Assembly (NCBI RefSeq): GCF_015471405.1
Contig: NZ_BLVZ01000003.1
Location: 1 to 64,000, forward strand
DNA: 64,000 nucleotides
Reading direction: 5' to 3'
Source of the DNA: Pseudomonas cichorii
GTDB taxonomy: Bacteria; Pseudomonadota; Gammaproteobacteria; Pseudomonadales; Pseudomonadaceae
Numbering within the stretch: the stretch's first letter is position 1; each line of letters opens with the position of its first letter. This document shows, one piece after another, positions 1-8,903 of the stretch. The notes under the pieces were generated by a model, which searched no databases, had not been told where the DNA came from, and saw only the letters and a program-made list of their open reading frames with translations. The position numbers and the translations under genes were made by a program.

Positions 1-11
1 CTGAAAAAGCC

Positions 12-599
12 TCAGACGCGCTCGGCCATCGCCGCATTCACCTGGCAGCGATGAGTCAGTTTTTGCAGGCGCTTTTCCAGGGCAATGAACACGACACGAT
101 CAGTGCGACCGCTGTCCAGCTCATCGATCAGGTCATTGGCGACCTGACGCAATTCATAGGCGAGCACTACACGATCATCGTTCAAGTCCTGTTTATGGGA
201 CTCGAACAAGCGGTGCAGATAATCCTGCAAGGTGTATTTCAGGCGATGACGGTCGCTGGCACGCAAATGGCTGAGGTTGAGGCTCGTTCTGGCCTGCAGT
301 TCGGTCAACTCGCCGCACAGGTATTGAATACGGCGGGCATAACCGGTTTCACGCTCACGCAGTTGCCTGTGAGCCACGGCTGCTTCCTGCTTGCGCTGGA
401 TACCTGGAACACCCACCGCGACCATCATGCCGACAATCAGCGCGGTAGCCTGGACCCAGCCGGCCCAGTCGGAAGGACGTGAAAAAAAGCCTGTAACAAG
501 CAGCACTACCGCAACCAGAGATGCAGCGATCACCAGAACAACGTAATCCTTGCCGATAAACCCCTTGAGCATTGCACGCTTCCTTAAATCGATGACCAT
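12..599 (-). CDS. Hypothetical two-pass inner-membrane protein
   Basis: I do not recognise the family. The 195-residue product has a short basic N-terminus and two hydrophobic segments (about residues 19-39 and 47-67). A long charged, helix-rich cytosolic tail follows, rich in Arg, Leu and Glu, with no enzyme motif I can see. An ATG at residue 10 (position 572) is an alternative start that would trim the charged leader. It is divergent from pbpG with about 230 bases between them, so the two are probably transcribed independently. Base composition matches the neighbours. Function is unknown; the tail could be a coiled-coil interaction region, but this is only inferred from composition. Confidence 0.6.
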   Translation of the reverse strand: MVIDLRKRAMLKGFIGKDYVVLVIAASLVAVVLLVTGFFSRPSDWAGWVQATALIVGMMVAVGVPGIQRKQEAAVAHRQLRERETGYARRIQYLCGELTELQARTSLNLSHLRASDRHRLKYTLQDYLHRLFESHKQDLNDDRVVLAYELRQVANDLIDELDSGRTDRVVFIALEKRLQKLTHRCQVNAAMAERV

Positions 600-830
600 T
601 GATGGCGTGGATGCTAATCGGTGCGAGCCTCCGACACCACGAATATTGAAAGCACAACATCAATTCATGGCTTTCCTACTTAACAGCGACTTAATAAAAC
701 CACAATTCCTGCATTAATTGACGAAACGCCCTACTCACCCCATCGACTTTGAGCAAAGTCCGCTCCTAAAATGCAGCGTTTTTCCTATATCCACGTGCAA
801 AACCGCACATTTATCGAGTGAGCCTTGCTC

Positions 831-1769
831 TTGAAAATTCGTCTGCCACTTCTGGGTCTTTTATTTGCACTTACAGGCCCTGTAGTTTCCGCCCATGCCA
901 TTGCAAACGAAGCCGCAGCCCTGAACCGGGACCCATCACAACTTCATCTGGCTTCCGGCAGCACACTGGTCATTGATGTACAGACCGACAAGGTTCTTTA
1001 TTCGCACAACCCGGACGTTATCGTCCCGATCGCCTCGGTCACCAAGCTCATGACGGCAATGGTGGTGCTGGATGCCAAGCAGCCGATGGACGAAGTCATT
1101 CCGGTCAATATTTCCCAGACGCCGGAAATGAAAGGCGTGTTCTCCCGCGTCAAACTGGGCAGCGAAATGAATCGCAAGGACATGCTGCTGATTACTCTGA
1201 TGTCCTCGGAAAACCGTGCCGCCGCAAGCCTGGCCCACAGTTATCCGGGCGGCTACCCGGCCTTTATCCTGGCAATGAACGCCAAGGCCAAGGCACTGGG
1301 CATGAAGCATACGGCCTATGTCGAGCCTACCGGATTGTCGGTCTATAACGTGTCCACGGCTCGCGACCTCACCAAGCTGATCATGGCCGCTCGCAAATAC
1401 CCGATGATCACCGAACTGAGTACCACCCCGGAAAAGACCGTGACCTTCCGTAAACCCACTTACATCCTGGGTTTCAGCAACACGGATCACCTTGTCCGCA
1501 AGGATAACTGGGATATCAAGCTGACCAAGACCGGCTTCACCAATCAGGCCGGTCATTGCCTGGTGCTGCTGACCACCATGGCTAACCGCCAGGTTTCCGT
1601 GGTGATTCTCGATGCCTTCGGCAAATACACACACTTCGCCGATGCCAGCCGCCTGCGCCGGTGGCTGGAAACAGGCCAGAGCGGCCCTGCGCCGGAAGTC
1701 GCCTTGCAGTACAAGAAGGAGAAGAATCTGGTGATGAAACAGAACGGTATTCAGCAGGCGCGGGAATAA
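831..1769 (+). CDS. pbpG: D-alanyl-D-alanine endopeptidase (PBP7-type)
   Basis: This is a periplasmic serine peptidase of the S11 (DacA/PbpG) family that cuts D-Ala-meso-DAP cross-links in peptidoglycan. The three active-site boxes are visible: SVTK (Ser and Lys about residues 69 and 72), SEN (about 126-128) and KTG (about 233). The N-terminus is a signal peptide with a hydrophobic core ending near SAHA. At about 312 residues it has the usual PbpG length. No ATG lies at the right place. I chose TTG at 831, which gives MKIRLP and has the purine run GAGTGAG about 8 bases upstream. TTG at 825 is the alternative. It stands alone, and a REP-like palindrome follows the stop codon. Confidence 0.9.
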   Translation: MKIRLPLLGLLFALTGPVVSAHAIANEAAALNRDPSQLHLASGSTLVIDVQTDKVLYSHNPDVIVPIASVTKLMTAMVVLDAKQPMDEVIPVNISQTPEMKGVFSRVKLGSEMNRKDMLLITLMSSENRAAASLAHSYPGGYPAFILAMNAKAKALGMKHTAYVEPTGLSVYNVSTARDLTKLIMAARKYPMITELSTTPEKTVTFRKPTYILGFSNTDHLVRKDNWDIKLTKTGFTNQAGHCLVLLTTMANRQVSVVILDAFGKYTHFADASRLRRWLETGQSGPAPEVALQYKKEKNLVMKQNGIQQARE

Positions 1770-1782
1770 AACCCCACCTGCG

Positions 1783-1840
1783 CAGGAGCGGATTTATCCG
1801 CGAAGAAGGTATGAAGATCTTCGCGAATGAATTCGCTCCT
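1783..1840. repeat. REP-like inverted repeat pair
   Basis: Two imperfect inverted arms (1785-1805 and 1819-1839) share the GGAGCGaattCATTCGCGAA-type core. Related copies occur at 9481-9531, 15315-15336 and 56098-56119. It lies between convergent pbpG and the aldehyde dehydrogenase, where it may act as a two-way terminator. This looks like a Pseudomonas REP family; the family assignment is from memory. Confidence 0.7.
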
Positions 1841-1852
1841 ACCGGGGCAGGT

Positions 1853-3283
1853 TTAGTTGAACTGCGTCACCAGCTTGGTATTGAGGTAAGCCTCGATGGC
1901 TTCGGTGCCGCCTTCGGAGCCGTAGCCTGAGTCCTTGATCCCGCCAAACGGAATTTCAGGCAGGCCAATGCCCTGATGGTTGATCGACAGCATGCCTGCC
2001 TCGATGCCATTGCTCAGCGCCTGAGCAGTCTTCATCGACGTGGTGAAGGCATAGGACGCCAGCCCGAACGGCACTCGGTTGGATTCGGCGATAACCTCTT
2101 CCAGCGTGTCGAACGGCACCAGCAATGCTACCGGCCCGAAAGGTTCTTCGTTCATGATGCGCATTTCACGGTTCAGACCGCTCAATACGGTTGGCTCGAA
2201 GAAATAGCCCGGCCCTTCAAGGGCCTTGCCGCCCGTTTCAAGCTTCGCACCGGCACCCACGGCATCCTCGACCAGATCCACCAGCGCCGGAACACGACGC
2301 TCATTGGCCACCGGCCCCATGGTGGTGCCCGCCTCCAGACCATTGCCCACCTTGACCTCACGGGTCAGGCCGACGAATTTCTCGGTGAAAGCCTCGAATA
2401 CCTTGCGCTGAACCAGAATCCGCGTCGGTGAAACGCAGACCTGGCCGGCATTGCGGAATTTGGCGGTTACCAGCACCCGAGCAGCCAGATCCAGATCGGC
2501 ATCGTCGAATACCAGCGCAGGCGCATGGCCGCCCAGCTCCATGGTGGCACGTTTCATATGCTGACCAGCCAGGGCCGCCAGTTGCTTGCCCACCGGCGTG
2601 GAGCCAGTAAAGGTCACCTTGCGGATCACCGGATGCGGGATCAGGTAATTGGAGATTTCGGCAGGAATGCCATACACCAGACCGATCACACCTGCCGGCA
2701 CGCCAGCATCGGCAAAGGCACGAATCAGTTCAGCAGGCGATGCCGGGGTTTCTTCCGGTGCCTTGATGATGATCGAACAACCGGCAGCCAGTGCGGAAGA
2801 CAGCTTGCGCACCACCTGGTTGATCGGGAAGTTCCAGGGCGTAAACGCCGCCACCGGGCCAACCGGCTCCTTGATGACTTTCTGTTCGATTGAAGGATTG
2901 CGCGACGGCACAAGGCGGCCATAGCTGCGGCGCCCCTCCTCGGCCAGCCAGTCGATGATATCGGCAGCAGACAGGGTTTCCATGCGCGCCTCGGCCAGCG
3001 GCTTGCCCTGTTCCTGAGTCATGATGCGGGCGATGCTGTCGGCGCGTTCGCGCAACAGTTGTGCAGCTTTCTGCATGATCTTGTAGCGATCATAAGCCGA
3101 AGTGGCACGCCAGGTTGCAAAACCACGTTCAGCTGCCGCCAGCGCTTCATCCAGATCGGGAATGCTGGCATGCGCCACAGTTCCCAGAGACTGGCCGGTG
3201 GCAGGATCGATGACAGGCAAGGTGCGGCCATCACGGCTTGCACGCCATTGGCCATCGATAAAGAGCTGAACATCGGGATACAT
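1853..3283 (-). CDS. NAD(P)-dependent succinate-semialdehyde-type aldehyde dehydrogenase
   Basis: The 476-residue product is a full-length aldehyde dehydrogenase that oxidises an aldehyde to an acid. The general base Glu is at about residue 249 (MELGGHAP) and the nucleophile Cys at about 283 (NAGQVCVSP). The cofactor-site segment TPWNFP is at about 148-153. The sequence pattern resembles the GabD/SSADH branch, but the exact substrate cannot be read off. Its start lies just below a 14-bp perfect palindrome at 3328-3341. It follows an SDR gene on the same strand with a 140-base gap. The nearby polyamine-type importer fits an aminoaldehyde or semialdehyde substrate, which is inference. Confidence 0.82.
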   Translation of the reverse strand: MYPDVQLFIDGQWRASRDGRTLPVIDPATGQSLGTVAHASIPDLDEALAAAERGFATWRATSAYDRYKIMQKAAQLLRERADSIARIMTQEQGKPLAEARMETLSAADIIDWLAEEGRRSYGRLVPSRNPSIEQKVIKEPVGPVAAFTPWNFPINQVVRKLSSALAAGCSIIIKAPEETPASPAELIRAFADAGVPAGVIGLVYGIPAEISNYLIPHPVIRKVTFTGSTPVGKQLAALAGQHMKRATMELGGHAPALVFDDADLDLAARVLVTAKFRNAGQVCVSPTRILVQRKVFEAFTEKFVGLTREVKVGNGLEAGTTMGPVANERRVPALVDLVEDAVGAGAKLETGGKALEGPGYFFEPTVLSGLNREMRIMNEEPFGPVALLVPFDTLEEVIAESNRVPFGLASYAFTTSMKTAQALSNGIEAGMLSINHQGIGLPEIPFGGIKDSGYGSEGGTEAIEAYLNTKLVTQFN

Positions 3284-3327
3284 GGCAATTCTCCTGAGGC
3301 AGTTGAATGACAGAGCCGCCCAACTTA

Positions 3328-3341
3328 CGGGGATATCCCCG
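3328..3341. promoter_or_regulatory. 14-bp perfect palindrome upstream of the aldehyde dehydrogenase
   Basis: CGGGGATATCCCCG is perfectly self-complementary and sits 45 bases upstream of the minus-strand start at 3283. It could be an operator for an unidentified regulator or a short hairpin in the SDR-ALDH gap. No T-run follows on the minus strand, so a terminator is less likely. Confidence 0.4.
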
Positions 3342-3453
3342 CATAAGTCAAGGCACAGTCAAGAATGAATGACATACGGAAACAGCAGCGGCCTGCCAAC
3401 ACCTCATCGTCAGGCCGTCACTGCATGGGATTACATCGACACCAGAATGTTCG

Positions 3454-4311
3454 CTACAGAATGGGCTTACCACCCGTGACGCTATACAGCGCGCCCGAGG
3501 TGTAGCTGGCCTGATCGGAAGCCAGCAACACATAAACAGGTGCGACCTCGACAGGTTGGCCCGGACGCCCCAATGGCGTCTGGCTACCAAAGTTGCTGGC
3601 CTCCTCTTCGGGCATGGTCGAAACGATCAAGGGTGTCCAGATCGGTCCCGGAGCGACGCTGTTCACCCGGATACCACGCTCGCCCAGCATTTGCGCAAGG
3701 CCACCGGAGAAGTTGGCAATGGCCCCTTTGGTGGAGGCATAGGCCAGCAAGGTTGGCTTGGGCATGTCGGCGTTCACCGAACTGGTATTGATGATCGAGC
3801 TGCCCGCAGCCATGTGCGGCAGAGCCGCCTGACAGATACGAAATATCGCCGTGATATTGATATCGAAGGTCTTCACCCACTCCTCATCGGTGATTTCCTC
3901 GAAGGTTTCGTGGCTCATCTGGAAAGCTGCGTTATTGACCAATACATCAATCCGGCCAAATCGCTCCACCGTTTTTTCAACGATGCCACGGCAATGCTCC
4001 TTCTGCGCCAGATCACCCGGCAGCAGCAGGCACTGCCTGCCCGCCTGCTCGACCCAGCGAGCGGTTTCCTGAGCGTCCTCATGCTCATCGAGATAAGAAA
4101 GCGCGACATCGGCGCCCTCTCGTGCAAAGGCGATGGCCACCGCACGACCAATGCCGCTATCGGCGCCAGTAATCAGGGCAATTTTGTCTTGTAGCCGTTC
4201 AGCGCCGCGGTAGCTCTGTTCGCCGCAATCGGGATAAGGCTCCATCTTCGCCTGCGAACCGGGCACCGATTGGGCCTGTGGCGGGAATGGAGGTCTCGGG
4301 TAGTCAGTCAT
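3454..4311 (-). CDS. SDR-family NAD(P)-dependent oxidoreductase (YghA-like)
   Basis: This is a classical short-chain dehydrogenase of 285 residues. It has a proline-rich N-terminal extension of about 40 residues, typical of the YghA/YhdF-like branch. Visible motifs are the Rossmann GADSGIGRA, the NNAA segment, the catalytic Ser in NTSS, and YASTK with catalytic Tyr and Lys. I chose the ATG at 4311 because GGAGAAAG lies just upstream; the frame stays open further back but without a good ribosome site. It is divergent from the AA_synth operon, and its upstream region contains the GntR-type palindrome at 4478-4492. Such proteins are often stress-induced. The substrate is unknown. Confidence 0.82.
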   Translation of the reverse strand: MTDYPRPPFPPQAQSVPGSQAKMEPYPDCGEQSYRGAERLQDKIALITGADSGIGRAVAIAFAREGADVALSYLDEHEDAQETARWVEQAGRQCLLLPGDLAQKEHCRGIVEKTVERFGRIDVLVNNAAFQMSHETFEEITDEEWVKTFDINITAIFRICQAALPHMAAGSSIINTSSVNADMPKPTLLAYASTKGAIANFSGGLAQMLGERGIRVNSVAPGPIWTPLIVSTMPEEEASNFGSQTPLGRPGQPVEVAPVYVLLASDQASYTSGALYSVTGGKPIL

Positions 4312-4477
4312 TTCTTTCTCCTGTTGTGGGCTGAAGAAGACGGAAGTCATCCATGGCTCATGGAATATCTGGCCCGTCACCCGGGACCAACGTTCAAAGA
4401 ACAGGGAAGAACGACTGACGAATGGTCGACGCACGAGGTTTTTGTATCCGACTCGAATAAAGCGCTTGCACACGCAA

Positions 4478-4493
4478 TCTTATGGTATACCAT
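4478..4493. promoter_or_regulatory. Candidate GntR/FCD operator, copy 1
   Basis: TCTTATGGTATACCA (4478-4492) contains a 12-bp perfect palindrome, ATGGTATACCAT, at 4482-4493. The same 15 bases recur exactly at 9874-9888, and a 13/15 copy lies at 11159-11173. It sits about 40 bases upstream of the AA_synth start at 4532, over the likely promoter. GntR/FCD proteins commonly bind short palindromes of this kind, and the FCD gene at 8150 is the obvious candidate regulator. Confidence 0.65.
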
Positions 4494-4531
4494 CAGACGA
4501 AATACAACAGCGCTCGATCCGGGAGTCCTAC

Positions 4532-5122
4532 ATGAGCTTTGAAATTCGCAAGATCGTCAATTACACCGAAGAGACCTTCATCGAAGGCGGCAAGGCGACC
4601 GACAAACCAGTGACCATGGTCGGCCTGGCTGTCGTGATCAAGAACCCTTGGCTCGGTCGTGGTTTTGTCGAAGACCTCAAGCCGGAAATCCGCGCCAACT
4701 GCTCAGAGCTGGGCGAACTGATGGTCAAACGCCTGACCGATGCCATCGGTGGTGCAGACAAGATCGAGGCCTATGGCAAAGCCGCTGTGGTCGGGGCCGA
4801 AGGCGAGATCGAGCATGCTTCGGCGGTCATTCACACCCTGCGTTTTGGCAACCATTACCGTGAAGCGGTCAAGGCCAAGAGCTACCTGAGCTTCACCAAC
4901 AAACGCGGCGGCCCGGGCACGTCCATCCAGATCCCGATGATGCACAAGGACGACGAAGGCCTGCGCTCGCACTACATCACCCTGGAAATGCAGATCGAAG
5001 ACTCGCCACGCGCCGATGAAATCATTGTCGTGCTGGGCGCAGCCAACGGCGGCCGTCTGCATCCGCGCATCGGCAACCGTTATATCGACCTGGAAGAGCT
5101 GGCTGCCGAAAAGGCCCAGTAA
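4532..5122 (+). CDS. AA_synth (DUF1185) family protein
   Basis: The 196-residue product matches my memory of the DUF1185/'amino acid synthesis' family (PF06684), whose biochemical role is not established. The sequence has a soluble alpha/beta look, with glycine-rich stretches such as GKAAVVGAEGEIEHA and NKRGGPGTS and a conserved-looking acidic/arginine C-terminal part. It has no signal peptide. The ATG at 4532 has GGGAG 7-11 bases upstream. It is the first gene of a tight run with the hydrolase, aldehyde dehydrogenase and flavin reductase, and so probably acts in the same catabolic route. The upstream palindrome at 4482-4493 suggests GntR control. Confidence 0.75.
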   Translation: MSFEIRKIVNYTEETFIEGGKATDKPVTMVGLAVVIKNPWLGRGFVEDLKPEIRANCSELGELMVKRLTDAIGGADKIEAYGKAAVVGAEGEIEHASAVIHTLRFGNHYREAVKAKSYLSFTNKRGGPGTSIQIPMMHKDDEGLRSHYITLEMQIEDSPRADEIIVVLGAANGGRLHPRIGNRYIDLEELAAEKAQ

Positions 5123-5166
5123 TCATCCATCCCCAACAATAATGAATGCCTGCGCAGGAGCGATCC

Positions 5167-6000
5167 ATGATTCAGCTCACCGCTGAACGCACCCCGGCCG
5201 GGACCAGTTATCTGGCCACCGGCCAAGGCCACCCTGTGGTGTTGATTCACGGGGTAGGTCTGAACAAAGAGATGTGGGGCGGGCAGATCGTCGGTCTGTC
5301 CCCGCACTATCGAGTCATTGCCTACGACATGCTGGGTCATGGATCGAGTCCGCGCCCGGACCCGGATACCGGCCTGCCCGGTTATGCCGAACAACTGCGT
5401 GAGCTGCTCGACCATCTGGGTTTGCCCCAGGCCACGATCATCGGCTTCTCGATGGGCGGGCTGGTGGCGCGGGCCTTTGCCCTGCACTTCCCGCAGCACC
5501 TGTCAGGCATGGTCATCCTCAACAGCGTATTCAATCGCACCCCCGAACAACGTGCCGGTGTGATTGCACGCACCAGCCAGGCAGCCGAGCACGGGCCGGA
5601 CGCCAATGCAGCAGAGGCCTTGTCGCGCTGGTTCAGTCGTGAATACCAGGCCGCCAACCCCGCGCAGATCGCTGCCATCCGCCAGAACCTGGCCAGCAAC
5701 GATCCGCAGGGCTACCTGACGACTTACAAGCTGTTCGCCACGCAGGATATGTACCGCGCCGACGATCTGGGCGATATTCACGTCCCGACGCTGATTGCCA
5801 CCGGCGAGCTGGACCCGGGCTCGACGCCCGACATGGCCCGCCAGCTGGCAATGCGCATTCAGGGTGCAGAGGTTGCGATACTGCCCGAGCAGCGGCACAT
5901 GATGCCGGTGGAATCGCCACGTCTGGTCAATCAGGTGTTGCTGGACTTCCTCGACAAGTCGGCAGCTCTACACAACCCGGTAAAGGGAATCGTTGCATGA
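5167..6000 (+). CDS. Alpha/beta-fold hydrolase
   Basis: This cytosolic 277-residue hydrolase resembles the RutD/PcaD-like group of lactonases and carbamate or ester hydrolases. The triad is visible: Ser95 in GFSMGG, Asp216 in TGELDPGS and His244 in EQRHMMP. The oxyanion-loop motif HGVGLNKEMW is at about 28-37. The ATG at 5167 is preceded by AGGAG at ideal spacing. Its stop codon overlaps the start of the next aldehyde dehydrogenase (ATGA at 5997-6000), so the pair is translationally coupled. By position it should open a ring or cleave an ester/amide before the aldehyde step. The substrate is unknown. Confidence 0.83.
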   Translation: MIQLTAERTPAGTSYLATGQGHPVVLIHGVGLNKEMWGGQIVGLSPHYRVIAYDMLGHGSSPRPDPDTGLPGYAEQLRELLDHLGLPQATIIGFSMGGLVARAFALHFPQHLSGMVILNSVFNRTPEQRAGVIARTSQAAEHGPDANAAEALSRWFSREYQAANPAQIAAIRQNLASNDPQGYLTTYKLFATQDMYRADDLGDIHVPTLIATGELDPGSTPDMARQLAMRIQGAEVAILPEQRHMMPVESPRLVNQVLLDFLDKSAALHNPVKGIVA

Positions 6001-7478
6001 CTCTCACGCGCTTTCAGATGTGCATCGACGGCCAATGGGTCGACGCACTTTCCGGCAAGACCTTCGACAGTCTCAACCCTGCATTGGCCGAGCCTTGGGC
6101 ACAATTGCCCGACGCTGATGAAGCGGATGTGGAGCGCGCCGTCCAGGCGGCGCAAAAGGCCTTTGAAAGCCCGGCATGGCGTGGATTGACCGCCACTGCA
6201 CGGGGCAAACTGCTGCGCAGGCTGGGCGACCTGATTGCCGAGAACAAGGAACAACTGGCCCAGCTGGAAAGCCGCGACAACGGCAAGCTGATCCGCGAAA
6301 CCCGCGGTCAGGTGAGCTATCTGCCGGAGTTCTTCCACTACACGGCCGGCCTTGCAGACAAACTCGAAGGCGGCACCCTGCCCCTCGACAAGCCTGATCT
6401 GTTTGCCTACACCGTCCATGAACCGATGGGCGTGGTCGCCGGGATCATTCCCTGGAACAGCCCGCTGTACCTGACAGCCATCAAGCTGGCTCCGGCACTG
6501 GCGGCTGGCAACACTATCGTGCTCAAGCCTTCCGAACATGCCTCGGCGACCATTCTTGAACTGGCTCGCCTGGCACTGGAAGCCGGTATTCCGCCGGGCG
6601 TGGTCAATGTCGTGACCGGCTATGGCCCAAGCACCGGCGCAGCCTTGACCCGTCATCCGCTGGTACGCAAGATCGCCTTTACCGGCGGTGCCGCGACCGC
6701 ACGCCATGTAGTGCGCAGCAGCGCCGAGAACTTCGCCAAATTGTCACTGGAACTGGGTGGCAAATCCCCCAACATCATCTTTGCCGACGCCGATCTGGAC
6801 AGCGCCATCAATGGCGCGGTCGCCGGTATCTACGCAGCCTCGGGGCAAAGCTGTGTGTCCGGTTCGCGACTGTTGGTTCAGGACGAGATCTACGACGAAT
6901 TCGTCGAGCGGCTGGCCGAACGTGCCAGCCGCATCCGCATCGGTAACCCGCAGGACGAAACCACTGAAATGGGCCCCATGGCCACCGCCCAGCAACTGGC
7001 GGTGGTCGAAGGTCTGGTGGCTGACGCTCTGGCCGAAGGCGCACGCCTGAGACTGGGTGGCAAACGCCCGGCAACAGCCAGTGAAGGCTGGTTCTACGAG
7101 CCGACCCTGTTCGAGTGCGACCGCAACTCCATGAAGATCATGCAGGAAGAAGTCTTCGGCCCTGTGGCGTCCGTGATTCGTTTCAAGGACGAAGCCGAAG
7201 CCCTGGCAATTGCCAACGACTCCCAGTTTGGTCTGGCGGCAGGCATCTGGACCCGCGACCTTGGCCGCGCACACCGTCTGGCACGGGACATTCGTTCAGG
7301 TATCATCTGGGTCAACACCTATCGAGCCGTCTCTGCCATGGCCCCCATCGGCGGGTTCAAGAACAGCGGCTATGGCCGTGAGAGCGGCATTGACTCGGTC
7401 CTGGCCTATACCGAACTGAAAACGGTATGGATCAATCTATCGCAGGCCCCTATGCCTGATCCTTTTGTAATGCGTTGA
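5997..7478 (+). CDS. Aldehyde dehydrogenase family protein
   Basis: The 493-residue full-length enzyme has the general base Glu at about 252 (LELGGKSP) and the nucleophilic Cys at about 286 (GQSCVSGSR). The IIPWNSP motif is at about 150-156. It resembles the betaine-aldehyde/aminobutyraldehyde and hydroxymuconic-semialdehyde branches more than the GabD-like copy at 1853, but the sequence alone does not fix the substrate. It overlaps the upstream hydrolase by 4 bases and runs directly into the flavin reductase. It is probably the NAD-dependent oxidation step of the pathway encoded by this operon. Confidence 0.85.
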   Translation: MTLTRFQMCIDGQWVDALSGKTFDSLNPALAEPWAQLPDADEADVERAVQAAQKAFESPAWRGLTATARGKLLRRLGDLIAENKEQLAQLESRDNGKLIRETRGQVSYLPEFFHYTAGLADKLEGGTLPLDKPDLFAYTVHEPMGVVAGIIPWNSPLYLTAIKLAPALAAGNTIVLKPSEHASATILELARLALEAGIPPGVVNVVTGYGPSTGAALTRHPLVRKIAFTGGAATARHVVRSSAENFAKLSLELGGKSPNIIFADADLDSAINGAVAGIYAASGQSCVSGSRLLVQDEIYDEFVERLAERASRIRIGNPQDETTEMGPMATAQQLAVVEGLVADALAEGARLRLGGKRPATASEGWFYEPTLFECDRNSMKIMQEEVFGPVASVIRFKDEAEALAIANDSQFGLAAGIWTRDLGRAHRLARDIRSGIIWVNTYRAVSAMAPIGGFKNSGYGRESGIDSVLAYTELKTVWINLSQAPMPDPFVMR

Positions 7479-7492
7479 GTGAGGCGGCGGCA

Positions 7493-7978
7493 ATGATAGA
7501 ACCCGGCATTTATAAAGAAGTCATGGCGTCCTTTCCCTCGGGCGTCACCATCGTCACCACACTTGACGCCGAAGGCGGTCTGGTAGGCATCACCGCCAGT
7601 GCCTTCAGCGCACTGTCCATCGACCCCGCGCTGGTGCTGTTCTGCCCCAACTATGCCAGCGACACCTACCCGGTCCTGCGCGACAGTAAAAAATTCGCCA
7701 TCCATTTGCTGTCCGCAGAACAGCAGACCGAAGCCTATGCTTTCGCCAGCAAGGGCAAGGACAAGACCAAGGGTATCGAATGGCACCTGAGCGACCTCGG
7801 CAACCCGTTGCTGAGCAAGGCGACGGCGATCATCGAGTGCGAGTTGTGGCGCGAATATGACGGCGGCGATCACGCCATCATCGTCGGTGCCGTGAAAAAC
7901 CTGATCCTGCCCGAAACACCGGCGACGCCGATGCTCTACTACCGCGGCAAACTGGGGGCTCTGCCACCTTTTGCATGA
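7493..7978 (+). CDS. Flavin reductase family protein (FMN-binding split barrel)
   Basis: The product of about 161 residues is the small NAD(P)H:flavin oxidoreductase component of two-component flavin monooxygenases (PF01613, as in RutF/HpaC). The typical N-terminal PSGVTIVTT and ITASAFSALSIDP segments bind FMN, and a GGDHAIIVGAV strand lies near the C-terminus. I chose ATG 7493, which has GAGG about 9 bases upstream. A TTG at 7475 overlapping the previous stop codon is the alternative. No partner monooxygenase gene is visible in the window, so either the partner is elsewhere or the reductase feeds another flavin user. It is last in the 4532-7978 operon. Confidence 0.85.
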   Translation: MIEPGIYKEVMASFPSGVTIVTTLDAEGGLVGITASAFSALSIDPALVLFCPNYASDTYPVLRDSKKFAIHLLSAEQQTEAYAFASKGKDKTKGIEWHLSDLGNPLLSKATAIIECELWREYDGGDHAIIVGAVKNLILPETPATPMLYYRGKLGALPPFA

Positions 7979-8052
7979 GACGGGGTTCTTGGTAGTCGAG
8001 CGCAACGGCATGATAAACTCGGCACCTTTCCGGGCGATACATGCCCGGTCAT

Positions 8053-8083
8053 GCGTCAGCCCGGCCAGTTTTCAGGCTGACGC
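8053..8083 (+). terminator. Hairpin between flavin reductase and GntR regulator
   Basis: GCGTCAGCC (8053-8061) pairs perfectly with GGCTGACGC (8075-8083) around a 13-base loop. There is no strong T-run after it, so it may be a weak terminator, an attenuating hairpin or an operator for autoregulation of the gene starting at 8150. Confidence 0.4.
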
Positions 8084-8149
8084 CATGAACGCGACCGCCT
8101 TGTTCTGGCCGTGTTTTTCACATAGACAGCCCCACTCCGAGCACACCCG

Positions 8150-8902
8150 ATGAAACGCCTGCCACTCGACGACAACTTCAAGGTCAATCGCAATCCCGTT
8201 ACCCTGCGCGAGATCGTGCTGGACAAACTGCGCAGCGCGATCATGAACTTCCAGCTTCTGCCGGGAGATCGTCTGGTCGAGCGAGACTTGTGCGACCGCC
8301 TGGGGGTCAGTCGAACATCGGTGCGCGAAGCATTGCGTCATCTGGAGTCCGAGGGGCTGGTGGAGTTCGCCGACGCCAAGGGGCCACGGGTCGCGATCAT
8401 CACTCTGGAAGATGCCTGCGATATCTATGAACTGCGTTGCGTGCTTGAAGGGCTGATCGTGCAGCTTTTCACCCTGCGAGCCAAGGCAAAAGATATCCGT
8501 GCCCTGGAAAAGGCCCTCGAAGAAAACCGCAAGGCACTCAACGATGGCGAGCTGCAACAGGTCATCGACTCGGTGCAAAGCTTCTACGATGTGCTGCTTG
8601 AAGGGTCGGGCAATCACATCGCCGCCACCCAGTTGCGGCAGTTGCAGGCACGTATAAGCTACCTGCGTGCCACCTCGGTGTCCCAGGTCAATCGTCGCGG
8701 TGCGAGCAGCCAGGAAATGGAACGCATCGTCGAAGCCATCAAGAGCGGCGACCCGCTGGCGGCGCATCAGGCCTCGGTCGATCATGTGCGCAATGCCGCC
8801 AAGGTGGCGCTGGAATACCTGAAGTCCAAGCAGGACGATGATGCCAAGGTTCGCGACATCGTTGCCCCCGTCGTGCTCAAAGAACCCCGCATAGGCCGCT
8901 GA
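8150..8902 (+). CDS. GntR-family regulator, FCD (FadR-C) domain
   Basis: The 250-residue product has an N-terminal winged helix (about 15-80; the recognition segment is LCDRLGVSRTSVREALRHLE, with the family's SRTSVREAL signature). A C-terminal all-helical FCD ligand domain follows at about 90-225. FCD regulators usually bind a carboxylic acid, often with a metal ion, and repress catabolic operons until the ligand arrives. The gene sits in the middle of the region that carries three related palindromes (4478, 9874, 11159), which makes it their probable binder. The Nudix gene starts 2 bases after its stop, so the two are co-transcribed. Its ligand is unknown. Confidence 0.88.
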   Translation: MKRLPLDDNFKVNRNPVTLREIVLDKLRSAIMNFQLLPGDRLVERDLCDRLGVSRTSVREALRHLESEGLVEFADAKGPRVAIITLEDACDIYELRCVLEGLIVQLFTLRAKAKDIRALEKALEENRKALNDGELQQVIDSVQSFYDVLLEGSGNHIAATQLRQLQARISYLRATSVSQVNRRGASSQEMERIVEAIKSGDPLAAHQASVDHVRNAAKVALEYLKSKQDDDAKVRDIVAPVVLKEPRIGR

Positions 8903-8903
8903 C

